From: Cordia subcordata
Lineage: Eukaryota; Streptophyta; Magnoliopsida; Boraginales; Cordiaceae
Direction: 5' to 3'
NCBI GenBank assembly: GCA_028554755.1
Contig: JAPTOF010000015.1
Coordinates: 1,674,001-1,738,000, forward strand
Length of the DNA stretch: 64,000 nucleotides
The notes beneath the pieces are model-generated. The model was not told where the DNA came from. It was given only the letters and a program-made list of their open reading frames with translations, and ran no database searches. This document shows positions 48,311 to 59,523 of the stretch, piece by piece (position 1 is the first letter of the stretch; the number at the start of each line of letters is the position of its first letter). The translations under genes and the position numbers were made by a program.

Positions 48311-49857
48311 TACGGGATCCACCACCTGATTCTCTGAAAAAGTCTGAAAGGACTCTTCATAGTATCTATCAGGAGGCTTGGATATCCTTCCACTACGACG
48401 ATGCTCCGATATATTAGGTGTAATATGCTGTTCTTTTTCATTTACAGTTACCACAGGTGTTACTGGAAATTCTTGTGAAATCTCATTTAGAACAACTTCA
48501 GAATCTGGTGTTTTGTGGGCCATTTCATCATTCTCTAAGTATCTAGCATGGGTGCTTATAAACACCTTTTGCTCTTTAGGATTATAAAAAATTCCACCTC
48601 TGGTTCCCTTAGGATATCGAATGAAATAGCATAACTCAGATCTTGGTTCCAATTTTGAAGCATTACTATTAAGTACATAAGCTGGACAGCCCCAAATGTG
48701 GAGATGATTTAGACTAGGCTTACGCCCACTCCACATTTCTTGAGGTGTCCTAGGTACTGATTTAGATGGTACCATGTTCAAGATGTATGCCGCTGTTTCA
48801 ATGGCATACCCCCAAAAAGATAAAGGTAATGATGCATGACTCATCATTGACCTAACCATATCCAATAGGGTACGATTTCTTCTCTCTGCTACACCATTTT
48901 GCTGAGGAGTCCCTGGTGCAGTCAACTGAGACACTATCCCTTCTTGTGTAAGATAGTCTCTGAACTCACCCGAGAGGTATTCGCCACCTCGATCAGACCG
49001 AAGGGCTTTGATATGTTTATCTAATTTCCGCTCTGCCTCAGCTTTGAACTCTTTGAATTTCTCAAAGGATTCAGACTTGCATCACATCAGATATACATAT
49101 CCATATCTAGAGTAATCATCAGTAAAAGTAATGAAATACTCATAACCTTCTCGTGCTGGTTTGCTCATAGGACCACACACATCAGTGTGAACCAATTCCA
49201 ATACTTCTTTGGCCCTTTCTCCTTTAGAAGAAAATGACCGTTTAGTCATCTTCCCTTTGAGACAAGATTCACACGGAGGTAGATCTTCAAGATCTAATGA
49301 GCTAAGATGGCCATCCTTGACTAATCTCTGAATTCGCTTTAGACTGATATGTCCTAAGCGTAGGTGCCAAAGATATGTAACATTGGTCGAAGAAACCTTC
49401 CTTTTTTGGGAATTAGTTTGTTCTATATTATGCAGTGAGTTTGTAATAGGTTTTATATAGAACAAGTTATCATGCATGCTACCGAAACAAATAATATTTC
49501 CATCTCTACTGATATCAACACCAGAATGGAAATTAATGCAAAAACCATCTAATATTAATTGCGAAACAGAGACAAGGTTTTTACGTACATCCGGAACATA
49601 ATAAACATTGTTCAAAAATATCTTCCTATTACATGAAAAATTTAAGCACATTCCTCCCACTGCAGCAGCCCATACTTTTGCTCCATTACCCAACCTCAGA
49701 GCAAACTCCCCTTTAGCTAGTTCCTTCATTTTCGGAAACCAATGCAAAGAATTGCAAATATGGTTAGTGGCTCCAGAGTCTACAATCCAAGAATCAGTAG
49801 AATCAACCACTAAACAGGTTTCAATGTAGAACAAAAGAGGTGTACCTATCTGGCCTC
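48311..49857 (-). pseudogene. Young Copia protease and integrase
   Basis: Protease: SWIVDSGATNHICNS carries the DSG active site. The pre-integrase zinc module is LWHLRLGHISLKRIQRLV with CESCLKGK. The integrase core starts at VHTDVCGPM and continues FITFTDDYSRYGYVYLM, GGEYLSGEF and APGTPQQNGVAERRNRTLLD, so the Asp-Asp-Glu residues are all present. One TGA (49084-49082) interrupts the frame after YLM. The C-terminal part includes the GYPKGT-like RYPKGTRGG and ISKPPDRYY. Another stop separates it from gag near 49857. Confidence 0.92.
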
Positions 49858-50669
49858 AAGCCAAGTACTTCGGGCAATCCTTTTTCCAGTGTCCTTTTAG
49901 GCCACATTTAAAGCATTTGCACTTGGGCTTTTTCACCTGTTAACTGCCTGGTCTGTTCACCATTTCTCTTCTTTTTCCCTTGACCACGTTTTTTCTTCCC
50001 CTTTCCTTTGAACTTTCTCCCTTTCGGGTTAAGTCCAGAAGTGAATGCTTAAACCATATTTATGTGGCCTTTATTTTTTATTGTGGCTTCTGCAGCTAGG
50101 AGCTCTTTCATTAGTTCCGTCATATCCATGTTCATCTTGCTCATATTATAATTAAGCTTGAACTGGGTATTGGATGACGGTAGAGTCTCCAAAATCATGT
50201 CTACCTTTGACTGTTCATCTATGTTTGCTCCTAGGATCTTAGCAGTATTGAAGCAATCCATCATTTTGAGCATATGCTCCCTGACAGATGCTCCTTCTGC
50301 CATCCTTTGATTCATAATTTCTCTAAGAGCACCTTGCCTTGCGGGCTGCTCTTATCAAAGAAACATACGAGACAGTGAGGTCATGATTTCTTTTGCAGTT
50401 TCCATATGATGATACTTGCTCTGCAAAATATCTGACATAGAAGCCATCATATAGCACTTGGCCATACTATTAGCTTTCTGCCATTTTGCCTCAACATCTT
50501 TTTAGGTTTCAGAAGAGTTAGCCCTCACAAAAGGACAAGGAGTTGTTAGGACATACTTGTACTCTTCTGCAGTGAGTACTATGTCCAAGTTTTGTTCCCA
50601 GTCCACAAAATTTGATCCAGTGAGCTTGTGCACTTTGAGAATTGTAGCTAGTGGACTGAACGAAGACAT
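49858..50669 (-). pseudogene. Young Copia gag, inactivated
   Basis: Starts at the ATG at 50669 (MSSFSPLATILKVHKLTGSN). A Copia Gag core follows (YHHMETAKEIMTSL, QRMAEGASVREHMLKMMDCF, SKVDMILETLPSS). The zinc knuckle is CFKCGLKGHWKKDC, a perfect CX2CX4HX4C. A stop within SSET-KDVE (near 50505) and a disrupted stretch near 50355 break the frame. Confidence 0.88.
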
Positions 50670-52233
50670 TTTTCTGAATACAACAATATAATCACAATTA
50701 TTTTATGAGTATAGAATTGATGCATATATAATATGTATGCTATCTTTGGAAATAAAACATACAAGTACTTTTTACATCATTTGCTTTTGAGTAGATCAAC
50801 CCTTTAAACTACTCGATGTAACAGTGTCTCAATGTCCTCATAAGAACTCCACCGATGGGATGGCCGAACTTATGAATGTTAAGTTAAGTTCCACCACTTA
50901 TTTGAATTAACAATTGTCTGGATATGATCCAATTGAATAATTCAATCACTATTTTGTTTGGCTTCTTAAATCCGATAGCCAACTCTATCGATAGGATAGC
51001 CGAACCTACCATTTAAGTTGAGTGTACACCCATTCCTAATGTTTATTCCCCTAAACATTCTTGATTTAAGCCCTCCGATAGGGTAGTGACTTTAATCAAT
51101 GTTACGTAAGGCGATCTTTAGTGAAGAACTCCATCGATGGGATGGCGAACTCACTAACACCCTTTTGAATAAACATTTTATGTTTCACCTTGTTAAATCT
51201 AGACAAATTGTCACCTTCCGTTGGGGAAATTAATGACATTTATCATTAACGTGAATTGGATATGGAAAGCTGTGGGGTATTTCCAATCCCCTCTCCCACT
51301 CAATATTTTAACTTAAGGGTTTCCTTTGATATTCTTGCTTTGTTTTAGTTCTAAACACATTTTGGATTTTTGTAAATCCCCTTTGTGTTACTAAAACATT
51401 GCAATATCACAATAGACCTCTTACCTAAATCTGGGTACATAGACCCTTAGGTTGACATATATACATGTAAATCTCAAGTTAAGTTCTTTTGATGTTGTCA
51501 TGAGATCTCATGGCATCTTTAGACATAGCCGCTTATAATTCTCTTGTCTAAGCCATTCTCATAAACTTAACTATCTTTGAGAATCAACTCATAGGTATGA
51601 CTAATTTTTATAAACCCTAATGAGTGGACATATTTCTAGGTGGCAATCATGCTAATGCAAATATGTTAAAACATATATCAATGCATTATCAACATCCACC
51701 AAAATATGTTAGAATCCCTCTTTGATGGCTCCCTGTAATTTTCAACAAAAACAGCACATATAGTAGCTTTTTCTGCCTCAGCCGGTCGATCAGTTAAGTC
51801 CAGCCGGTCATCTGGCTTGCTTACCTGGCAGAGTATTCCTTTATGATGTTTTCTCGTTTTTCTCCTTGGTCTTCAAAGATTACAATAATACACTTTGCTA
51901 TTGCTAATACAAGCTTCATAAAGAAACATTACAAGGATATCAAAACATCCTATGCTTCTTTTAAATGAAACTAAAAGCAATAACCATAAATATTTTATAC
52001 ATGAAATCGCCTATGGCCAAGCTTTGTTGATCGTACACGAAATCTATCATGCATAAATACGAACCATCAAGGGGATTTTATATTACCTGCACATACAAGC
52101 ATAAAACCACAAGTATATGCAACACAAGATTTCCTAATCTTGCCACTCACAAGATGACTAATATATTTATGCAAATACAATATTCTTGCATAGTCTAAGC
52201 ATGTTATCTGTGAGCCTAAGCTCTGATACCAAT
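50670..52233 (-). other. Young Copia leader with three repeat units, and primer site
   Basis: The primer site TGGTATCAGAGCTTAGG (minus strand, about 52215-52231) is complementary to the 3' end of initiator Met tRNA. It lies two bases from the LTR. The 1.56-kb leader holds three ~30-bp units at 50842-50871, 50979-51007 and 51123-51151, matching the old copy. A short CCGGTC-rich piece is at 51780-51826. Confidence 0.82.
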
Positions 52234-54144
52234 TGTAGGATCGATATTATTAAGTGTGGTGTATCCTAGTCCATATTTTCTAAATTTTAACTAAGAAAAC
52301 ATGCTAGGAAAAATAAAATAACCACATTACACAAACAAGAACATGCTCAAGAACATATAGAATATAACTAGTACTTGCAAAAATATATAAAGCTAACCTC
52401 TTGAAGCGTGAAGCCTTTGATGAAGCTAAAACCAGTCACGAGCTTTGTTCCCATTCACGAACAAGGCCACCAAAAATTTACTACAAGGGTGTTGCAATAA
52501 GCAACTCCCCAGTCTTCTTCCCTATGATTAAAGAGACCTATCTTGAGAGAATAGCCTCTTGTGTGGGAAGAAGCAAAGTAATATGCTCTTGAAAAACTAG
52601 AGCAAAAATCACACAATAAGTGTGTACTATGTGTTGTAGTATTTTCTTGCAAAAAAGGAAGAAATCAACTACAAAGTGGAATACATAAAAGGTGTAGGGT
52701 CTTGTCTATTTATAGAGAGAACCTTGGCACCCAAAGTTGCTAAACTTTCAATGTGGGTGAAAATTTCCATGTAGTATTTTCTTTATGTAACTTGTCAATC
52801 TTGTCTTGGAAGACTTGTGCAAGTTGTCCACTTGTTTTCGTAGTATTTTGCAAGTTGTCCACTTGCCTTGGAAGACTTAGGCCAAGCCCATTATCCAAGT
52901 CCAACACATAGTCCAACACATAGTCCATAATCCATGTGGAGGCCCAAGCCCAATAGGAAACCATCCTAGCCCAATTAGGTTATCTTGGACTTTAAAGAAA
53001 GCCCAAACCCAATTTCAAGCTTTGGCCCAATAAGTCTATTACCACAATATGGAATTTGCTCTTTCAAGATTACTCTCTCAAAGTCATTTCAACTAGGGAA
53101 GGGACCAAGAAGACACAATTATCATTGGCTTCCAAAAATAATTAAAAATATCCTTGCCCGATCTAGGCAACATAATAATTATTTTTAACTCTGATCTATT
53201 CCACCATAAGATCAAAGTTGCACTCCAAGAATAATTGTCATTACCCAAAAGCTTATCACAAAAGAATGTGAACTTTGTCTTTGACCTACTAAATAACCGA
53301 CCATAATGCCCCTCTATGTATACCCATAACTATGATCGGTCCTTTGGCCTGTGTACTATCACCTCCTTAGCTGTATCTTTTTCCGTTGGGTTTCTTGTCC
53401 AATTGCCAACCATCCTTGGTCATGGAATCATTTGATCTCGGGGGCGACCCTCAAGCCATATGACAGACACACATATAAAGGTAGTATCACTAGATCTAGA
53501 TTCGGATGATAAATTTGGACAATCCCAAAGGGGGCACATAAATTCCATTTTGCATATGCATGTTCTAATTAATTAGAACTTAGCACTCAATGCACAAGGC
53601 TGTTGATCCTAATAAAATAAGATCTCACCTGCATTGAATCAAAGTACTAAACCCTAACTTCATTAGTTCATCCACATATACTCAGGATTAAGAGCAATGA
53701 TCATTTCGTAGTAGTGAGTGTCTTGTTTTCTTTCTTTGATAGTACGTCTCTAGAAAACATACTCACAATGGTCCTATCCAATACGTGACACACGTACTAT
53801 TGAGATAAATCTAGAAAGTCCTCCAATGACCTAGGTAGATCACCCTCAAAGAGGAGACTTGCTCAATATAACCTTATCCCAGTAGAGTGCCTAACACTAC
53901 TATTTGGTTATGGATTCAATTTATGACGTGACTAAATCTAGACTTGGACCTACTGTGCGTCCAGCTTCACTGCGCACCCAAGTCATTAGTGCAAGTCAAA
54001 GAACCTTCATACATGCATCGATAAAACATAACAGAGATTATATGTAAGAAACTCATAATGCCATTTAACAAAAATATGATTATACATTGTTTCATATCCA
54101 AAATGTCATGTACAAGTGAGCTTTAGGGCATACTAATCCTAACA
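52234..54144 (-). repeat. 5' LTR of the young Copia (1911 bp)
   Basis: Same ends as the 3' LTR. It differs by a 12-bp tandem duplication around 52905-52925. The promoter TATA box (minus strand TATAAATA) is at 52707-52714. Confidence 0.93.
52707..52714 (-). promoter_or_regulatory. TATA box of the young Copia 5' LTR
   Basis: TATAAATA within CTATAAATAGACAAG on the minus strand, identical in the 3' LTR (45317-45324). Confidence 0.65.
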
Positions 54145-54149
54145 CTAAC

Positions 54150-54912
54150 AATTCTTGTACAAAATCTTGAGTAGACTTCAATCCAAGTGTTTAAAACCCT
54201 CCAAATAAGCTTGAATCTAGGTGAAAAGTGTGTGAGTGTGTGTGTTAGAGGTGGTGAAAATAGGGTTTTGTGTGTGTGAAGTAGGTTTATAGAAAATTAG
54301 GTGTAAGATGATCCTTTTGCAACAAAAATCGGGCTTCTTTTATAGTTACAGCACGTAGCCAATCGACCCTGCTAGTCAATCGGCACAAGAGCTTGGGCGA
54401 TTGGCAAACATAAGGACATCTCTGGAACTGTCGACCTCCTATGCTAGTCGACTGGCACAAGAGCTTGGGCGACCAACAAACATAATGACCTCTCTGGAAC
54501 TTTTGGCCTCCCCTACTGGTCGACTGTCATGGGCCAAGGGGTGATCGGCAGAACCAGTCCACTCCTCCATTTTTCCCCCATTCTACTCCTGTTGTTCCCG
54601 ATTACTCCATTCTTTACCCGCATGTCTCCAATTGCATTTTCTTGGGTATCTTTAATCCAAATCACCTTGGGCTTTGCTTCAACATCCAATCTTTACTAAT
54701 TCAAGCTTCGTTTTTAACCCTAAACTTCATCAACCACGAGAAATAAGCTTGCATTAGTGTAGCATTTTTCTTTAAACTCAACTATGTACATTTGCATAAG
54801 CTTAAGCATATCTCTAGCATATGTACTATACTAACGCATTGCTTAAAACTCAAAACACCTCTCAAACATAGATAAATGACGATGCAAACATGCACAAAAA
54901 CACAACACATCA
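54150..54912 (-). repeat. 5' LTR of A1, second part
   Basis: Continues from 44843 after one copy of the target duplication and ends ACACAACACATCA. It includes the A1 TATA box at 54337-54344, now separated from gag by 9.3 kb of Copia. Confidence 0.9.
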
Positions 54913-54917
54913 ATTAA

Positions 54918-55044
54918 CGTGCTACTCAAGAGACTAACCTACTAGTATTATTTTAGACTAAAGATTAGACTCTTAGAACACCAACTAGTGCTAGTGGGTA
55001 CACTTTTACTATTGTTTTAAACTAGAAAAACACTCTTACCACAC
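54918..55044 (-). repeat. 5' LTR of element B, second part, truncated
   Basis: Resumes the B LTR after A1 and matches about 27527-27650. It stops where LTR C starts, so C probably inserted here. The rest of the B LTR is expected beyond the window. Confidence 0.7.
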
Positions 55045-56372
55045 TGTTGTGTTTACACTGCAAGTGCACGGGTCATGTGTAGTGAAGCATGCAAGTACGG
55101 GGTCGTTCTTCCTTACGGAGGCTACCTTAGTTTGGTCTTTACGTTCTTGCGTGAAAAGAGTACCTAAGTAAGTGGGGGTGTTTTCCTTAGTAAAGAAGGG
55201 AGCTTGAGACAATGGAAAATAAACCGAAGCTAGTCTAATCTAATGGAGCAACTATAGGTGCCAATGTAAGGAATAAAGGTCTATAAAATGGAAGGGGATC
55301 TCGAGCGATTATGTTGCAACTAGACTCGGGCAATCTATGGCTTGATTGCTCTCCTTGGTGTTGATTAACATCCTACTCAAGACTAACCTGTTAGTATTGT
55401 TTCAGACCAAAGATTAGACTTCTAGAGCATTAACTAGTGCTAGTGGTACACTTTTAGTATTGTTTCAAACTAAAGGTATACTCCTACTACAGAAGTCATC
55501 AATTAAGTATATTAATCAACTCACTTAGTTGCAAATAGGGCTTATTCTATTAGCATGGATTAAGGTTAAGGTGACACCATTACCGATAGCTTTTAACTAC
55601 GAAATAACACATGCAACTTCACTTAGGCATTTTAACAAACACATAGACATGTTGATTCATGCCATTAATCAATGTAAAAAATCATGTATTAATAGCCAAA
55701 GATATACACAAATCCTTTATTCAAAGCCCTAATCAAATCCTTGTTAGATGCTTTCATCCTAGCTTGGTATAGAGTTTACATGGTGGTTTAAGATGTTTGG
55801 TGAAGTTGCTAGAGTGCCAGAGTTTATTAAGTTTTAAGGAAATAAAGTTCCCCTCCTTGAAAATGAGCTTAAAATGCACTTTTAAAGCTTTAGTGTGCTT
55901 TGCTGGACTTCCAGTCGGCCGGTAAGATATTTTGGTCTACCAGAAAAATTTCATTGCATTCTAGACTTGCTGGTCTCCCTTTACTAGTCAACTAGCAGAA
56001 AAAGAAAAGTAACTGACAAAACCAATTTTGCTCATAACTTGCTCGTTTTGGCTTTGATTTGCGCTTGATTTTTTCTATTGTTTGTACTGCTTCTAAAAAC
56101 CTCTAAAGCCATTTTTCTTTATCTTTTCATCTTCAAATCACCCTCAAGTTTTGTTCTTGGGCCCGTGCATCTTCAAACTCACTTCTTTCTCTTCAAATGT
56201 GCCTAAAATACGAAATAAAGTACTTAGTGTAGCATTTTTGCATTTTGACACCTATACGCGCAATGACTAATAGTGCACAAATGCAACCCCTAAATGTACT
56301 CAAATAAGATCAAGCCACCTTGTGAAGTGTGTGAAAACACTGTATACAAACACACACAGTACGCACGTATCA
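55045..56372 (-). mobile_element. 3' LTR of element C, a B-like non-autonomous Gypsy (1328 bp)
   Basis: Starts TGTTGTGTTTACAC and ends CGCACGTATCA on the plus strand. Its start resembles the end of the solo LTR 31654-33277 (cacgggtcatgtgtag, cggggtcg, ggaggctacc). A polypurine tract and hairpin follow. Confidence 0.78.
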
Positions 56373-56390
56373 ACACGTCCAAACCTTTAT

Positions 56391-56410
56391 CTTGCTTATC
56401 CCCGAGCAAG
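56391..56410 (-). repeat. PPT-associated hairpin of element C, LTR-proximal copy
   Basis: CTTGCT and AGCAAG arms around TATCCCCG. Confidence 0.7.
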
Positions 56411-56802
56411 CCTAAACCAAGTTTATCCACATGTTTTTCAAAGAGTTGCCGGTTGCATTGACTTGCTGTCTTTTCTTCTATGAGGGGTATAAGGGATCAT
56501 TCCTTTTGTGTAAGGGCTTTCCTTGCTTTTTTTGGATCCTCCTCTCAATCACAAAGGTTTTTGCATCTCTTGGGAACTTACCAAGTATCTAAAATCATCA
56601 TAAACTTAAGATTCCAATTCACGCACCAGGAATGTTGATACTTCTTGCCCTATAAATTAACAGGGCCTCTCAACATGCACTTAGCCCCAAAGATACAAGA
56701 AAGAGAGGAATACATCACAATGGCTCACAATTGATGTAAGAGCCTTATTCACAACACATAAAAGAACGAAAGAGATACTTTTGTCAAATTGACATTTAGT
56801 GT

Positions 56803-57060
56803 GTTTGGAATGATCTTATTTTAAAATGCTTATCCTATTGAAATTTGGAGATATCTTATAAGATTTAAGATATCTTATCATATACACCATGCATTTTTTT
56901 GTTATAAAAAATAAGGTAGGATAAATTGCTTATTTCTTATAAGATAAAAAGTATAATTTATTTTGAGTTTTTTAAAGGATGCATGGTAAGATGTCTTAAA
57001 TCTTATAAGATTTCCCACCGTTTCAATAGGATAAGCATCTTAAAATAAGACTATAACAAA
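56803..57060. mobile_element. MITE (258 bp, foldback)
   Basis: Terminal inverted repeats of about 40 bp: the left one contains CTTATTTTAAAATGCTTATC and the right one is its complement with few changes. The interior is also largely palindromic (ATATCTTATAAGATTTAAGA and its complement). A perfect duplication tagtg flanks it (56798-56802, 57061-57065). Element B lacks it at the same place (about 29216), which shows an empty site. No coding capacity. Confidence 0.88.
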
Positions 57061-57627
57061 TAGTGCAATTGTGTTATTTAACACTTATTCAACATACTTC
57101 ACTTTTTAATCTTTTTGTTGCCTTTTTGGCTTTTTCTCATTTTCTCATTTTTTTTGCTAATTTTTTAACTTTTCCATTTTTTTTTGCACCTTTTCTTTTC
57201 TCAATACATAACATAGAGTAAAAAGCAAAGAAAAAGAAGAGGCTAAGGTACACTAAAGGAACCAATCAAGGAAGAGGCACTCATATCAAGAACCCTTAAA
57301 AGCACTTTTTTTAACCAAGTTGTGGGGAAACTATACTGTGCATTCTTAAAAGTGCTCACTCCTTATAGTTTTCAAAAGGATTATCTTAAAAGTCTAGGTC
57401 ATACCCCACACTCTATTCACTCCCCACAATACACACTTATCTTGTCCAATCAATTAAGTACGTAGTGGAGGCCAACTTTCCAACTAACATAGAGATAAAC
57501 CAACTCAAAACATGCAAAAAATCAAAAAAAATTGAACACATTTTGAGCAAAAACAAGGCGTGCTTTGCAAATCGACTCTAAACATGATATAAACACTAAA
57601 GGAACAACCACACCCCTAAACCTAAAC

Positions 57628-57647
57628 TTTTCTTTGTCCTCAAGCAA
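57628..57647 (-). repeat. PPT-like hairpin of element C, distal copy
   Basis: TTTCTTTG-TCCT-CAAGCAAA with one mismatch. It is 1237 bp from the proximal copy, or about 970 bp when the MITE is removed, equal to the spacing in B. Confidence 0.65.
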
Positions 57648-58299
57648 ATAATACAAAATCATACGACAAGCAATCAACATGAAACAAATATGGGGAATGT
57701 GGAGAGGGATAGATAAGGACAAGTTAAAAATGGATAGATACAAACTTGTTTCCATGTAGTCTACAAATGCCAAAGACAATCCAATAGTCCATTAGCCTCC
57801 GTCTTTTATAAAAAGCACTAATGCTCAAAATACAAAGAAGAGATTAGTAGTCAATACAATGCAAGTCAACATTGACATTTGAAAAAGATAAACAAAGATA
57901 TATGCAAAGGGTATAGAATTGACGCCCCAATGATGGCAAATAGCAAGAACAAGTAAAGGAGTAAAACTCTAACCTACTAAGAATGAAAAAAAACAAAAAA
58001 AACCTAAACTATCAAAAGGTAAGAGAAACAAAAGCAATCTAATCGGCTATATACAAAGCAAGAATAAGTTAAAGAAAACTAATTTACTATATACAAAAGT
58101 AAAGATAGGTAAATACAATAAGAACAAAAGAAATATGAATAAGCCTATAATGCCTCCTAATAACATTGCCTCCGACCGGGCACCAATGTTAGAGTAAGAC
58201 ATTTTTAAAGTTATGTGGGACAAATTGCCAGATAATCAATGAAACACAAAAGGTAGAAGGAAAGCGATCATGCTATAAATAATAAGGAAAAGAATGAAC

Positions 58300-59514
58300 A
58301 ATGCAAGCCCTTTCCAAAATGTCCCACCCTAAAGTATGAAAAATGGATATATGCTCCAATGTGGTAGGGACCATGCAACAATGCAAAGAATCAGGTCATA
58401 CTTGCTCACTAGTTAACCACCCTTGGCCTTCTTCTCGTGATCTGGGTTCAAATGCATACAATGTCGGAAGTGCATGCCTTAATCCTAGGTGAAAGTGTCC
58501 CATGCAAGAAGGCACAAATGTAAGCTCCAAAGCAGGAAGCTTAATGGAGTAGGAATGGGGAGTTTGGGTGATATCCGAACAAGATAGGTCAATGGGAAGA
58601 GATGTGGAAGCTCTAGACTCTTCCTCTCTATAAGATATGACGTAATCAAACAAGGGTCACTCTAACTCGTCACAAGGGGTAGACATGCATAGAGGTGGTA
58701 AAGTAAACTCAAACAACTTATCATGCAGACAAGTAAGTGCAATGGGAATGTGTACACTCATCTTCCACCAAAAGGCATCAAAGTTGAATTGAGCAATTAA
58801 TAACATCAAGTTCGTCCTCTAAACATGTGAACGATATAGGAAAAGAGGTAAAAATAGGTTAACATGACTCAATGGGGGGCAGTGAAAGCACGAGAGGATA
58901 AGGTATCACTTTCTCTAAAACATACCCAAAATTGTCATTAAGAGCCAAAGCGCTATCAAACTCATCTTCTTCCTCACCACAAGATGTAAACTCTTCATCC
59001 ACCTCTCTCTCTATCTCTTCCTCCCAAGCATGTTTCTATCACTATTTCCCTCATCCAAAGGTCTCATTCCCATCCCATTAGTCTAATCTAAAGGTATCTC
59101 AATACTCTAAGTCACGGATTGCTCATTTTCAACTTCTCTATTCAAGCACTTGACTGTTCCAGATAATTATTTGTTCATCTTCTTTAGTCTCTCAAGGTTG
59201 GAATGAATTAGGGATTTGAGGTATTCATACTTCTCATCTTCATGTAAGGGACACCTAAGAGAAGGGGGTTCACCTAAATGAAAATGATAATCATTTTGAA
59301 AATCATTTTGAGCATAACCATCAAAACTCGAGAGAAAAATAAACGGGAAAATATGGTGTGGGAAATGGACTTTCAAAGCTAGAAAGTGGGTAAAATGAAG
59401 ATTCACCTTCACCTCAAGACAAATGTGCATGATATGGCTCCCTATAATCATAATGACTAGATGAAGATAAATGCCTGGACACATGATTACTAAGGGCACT
59501 ATTAGGCTTTGCAA
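58300..59514 (-). pseudogene. Decayed copy of the unknown element B protein in element C
   Basis: Blocks in order on the minus strand: GYAQNDFQNDYHFHLGEPPS, then EDEKYEYLKSLIHSNLERLK, an acidic block (VDEEFTSCGEEDEF), a VLEKVIPYPLVL segment, PIDLSCSDITQTPHSYSIK, FVPSCMGHFHLGLRHALPTL and MVPTTLEH...TLGWDILE. Each has a counterpart in B at the same spacing. Stops and frameshifts break it. It shows that the protein extended upstream of the B start into a coiled-coil-like region. Confidence 0.6.
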
Positions 59515-59523
59515 GAAAAGTGG

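Larger units (their letters stand above)
44844..54144 (-). mobile_element. Young full-length Ty1/Copia element (9.3 kb)
   Basis: Minus strand. 3' LTR 44844-46739, polypurine tract 46740-46752, pol and gag 46757-50669, leader to 52233, 5' LTR 52234-54144. A perfect target duplication ctaac flanks it (44839-44843, 54145-54149). By eye the LTRs differ at roughly 40-45 positions of 1.9 kb (about 2%), plus one 12-bp duplication. It is the best-preserved element in the window. Confidence 0.95.
34182..54912 (-). mobile_element. Coding Ty3/Gypsy element A1 (Athila-like), carrying a nested Copia
   Basis: A perfect target duplication attaa (34177-34181, 54913-54917) flanks the whole. Its own length without the nested Copia is about 11.4 kb: 3' LTR 34182-36101, pol and gag on the minus strand 37638-43193, primer site 43611-43628, 5' LTR 43635-44843 plus 54150-54912. 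Domain order is gag, protease, RT, RNase H, integrase with no chromodomain seen. The primer site and the FIDDFSVF form of the RT active site point to the Athila/Tat side of the non-chromovirus Gypsy elements. Confidence 0.93.
56373..59523 (-). mobile_element. Internal region of element C, truncated by A2
   Basis: It runs parallel to the B interior over its whole length: the same hairpins, the same T-rich tract (about 57100-57200), the 'ccgggca' segment near 58175 and the same unknown protein. It contains a MITE (56803-57060). It ends at 59523 where the A2 LTR begins. Primer site and 5' LTR are therefore not in the window. Confidence 0.78.

Noticed and set aside
52215..52233. tRNA gene fragment
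   Set aside because: The match to initiator tRNA is only the 3'-end complement of a primer binding site; there is no cloverleaf.
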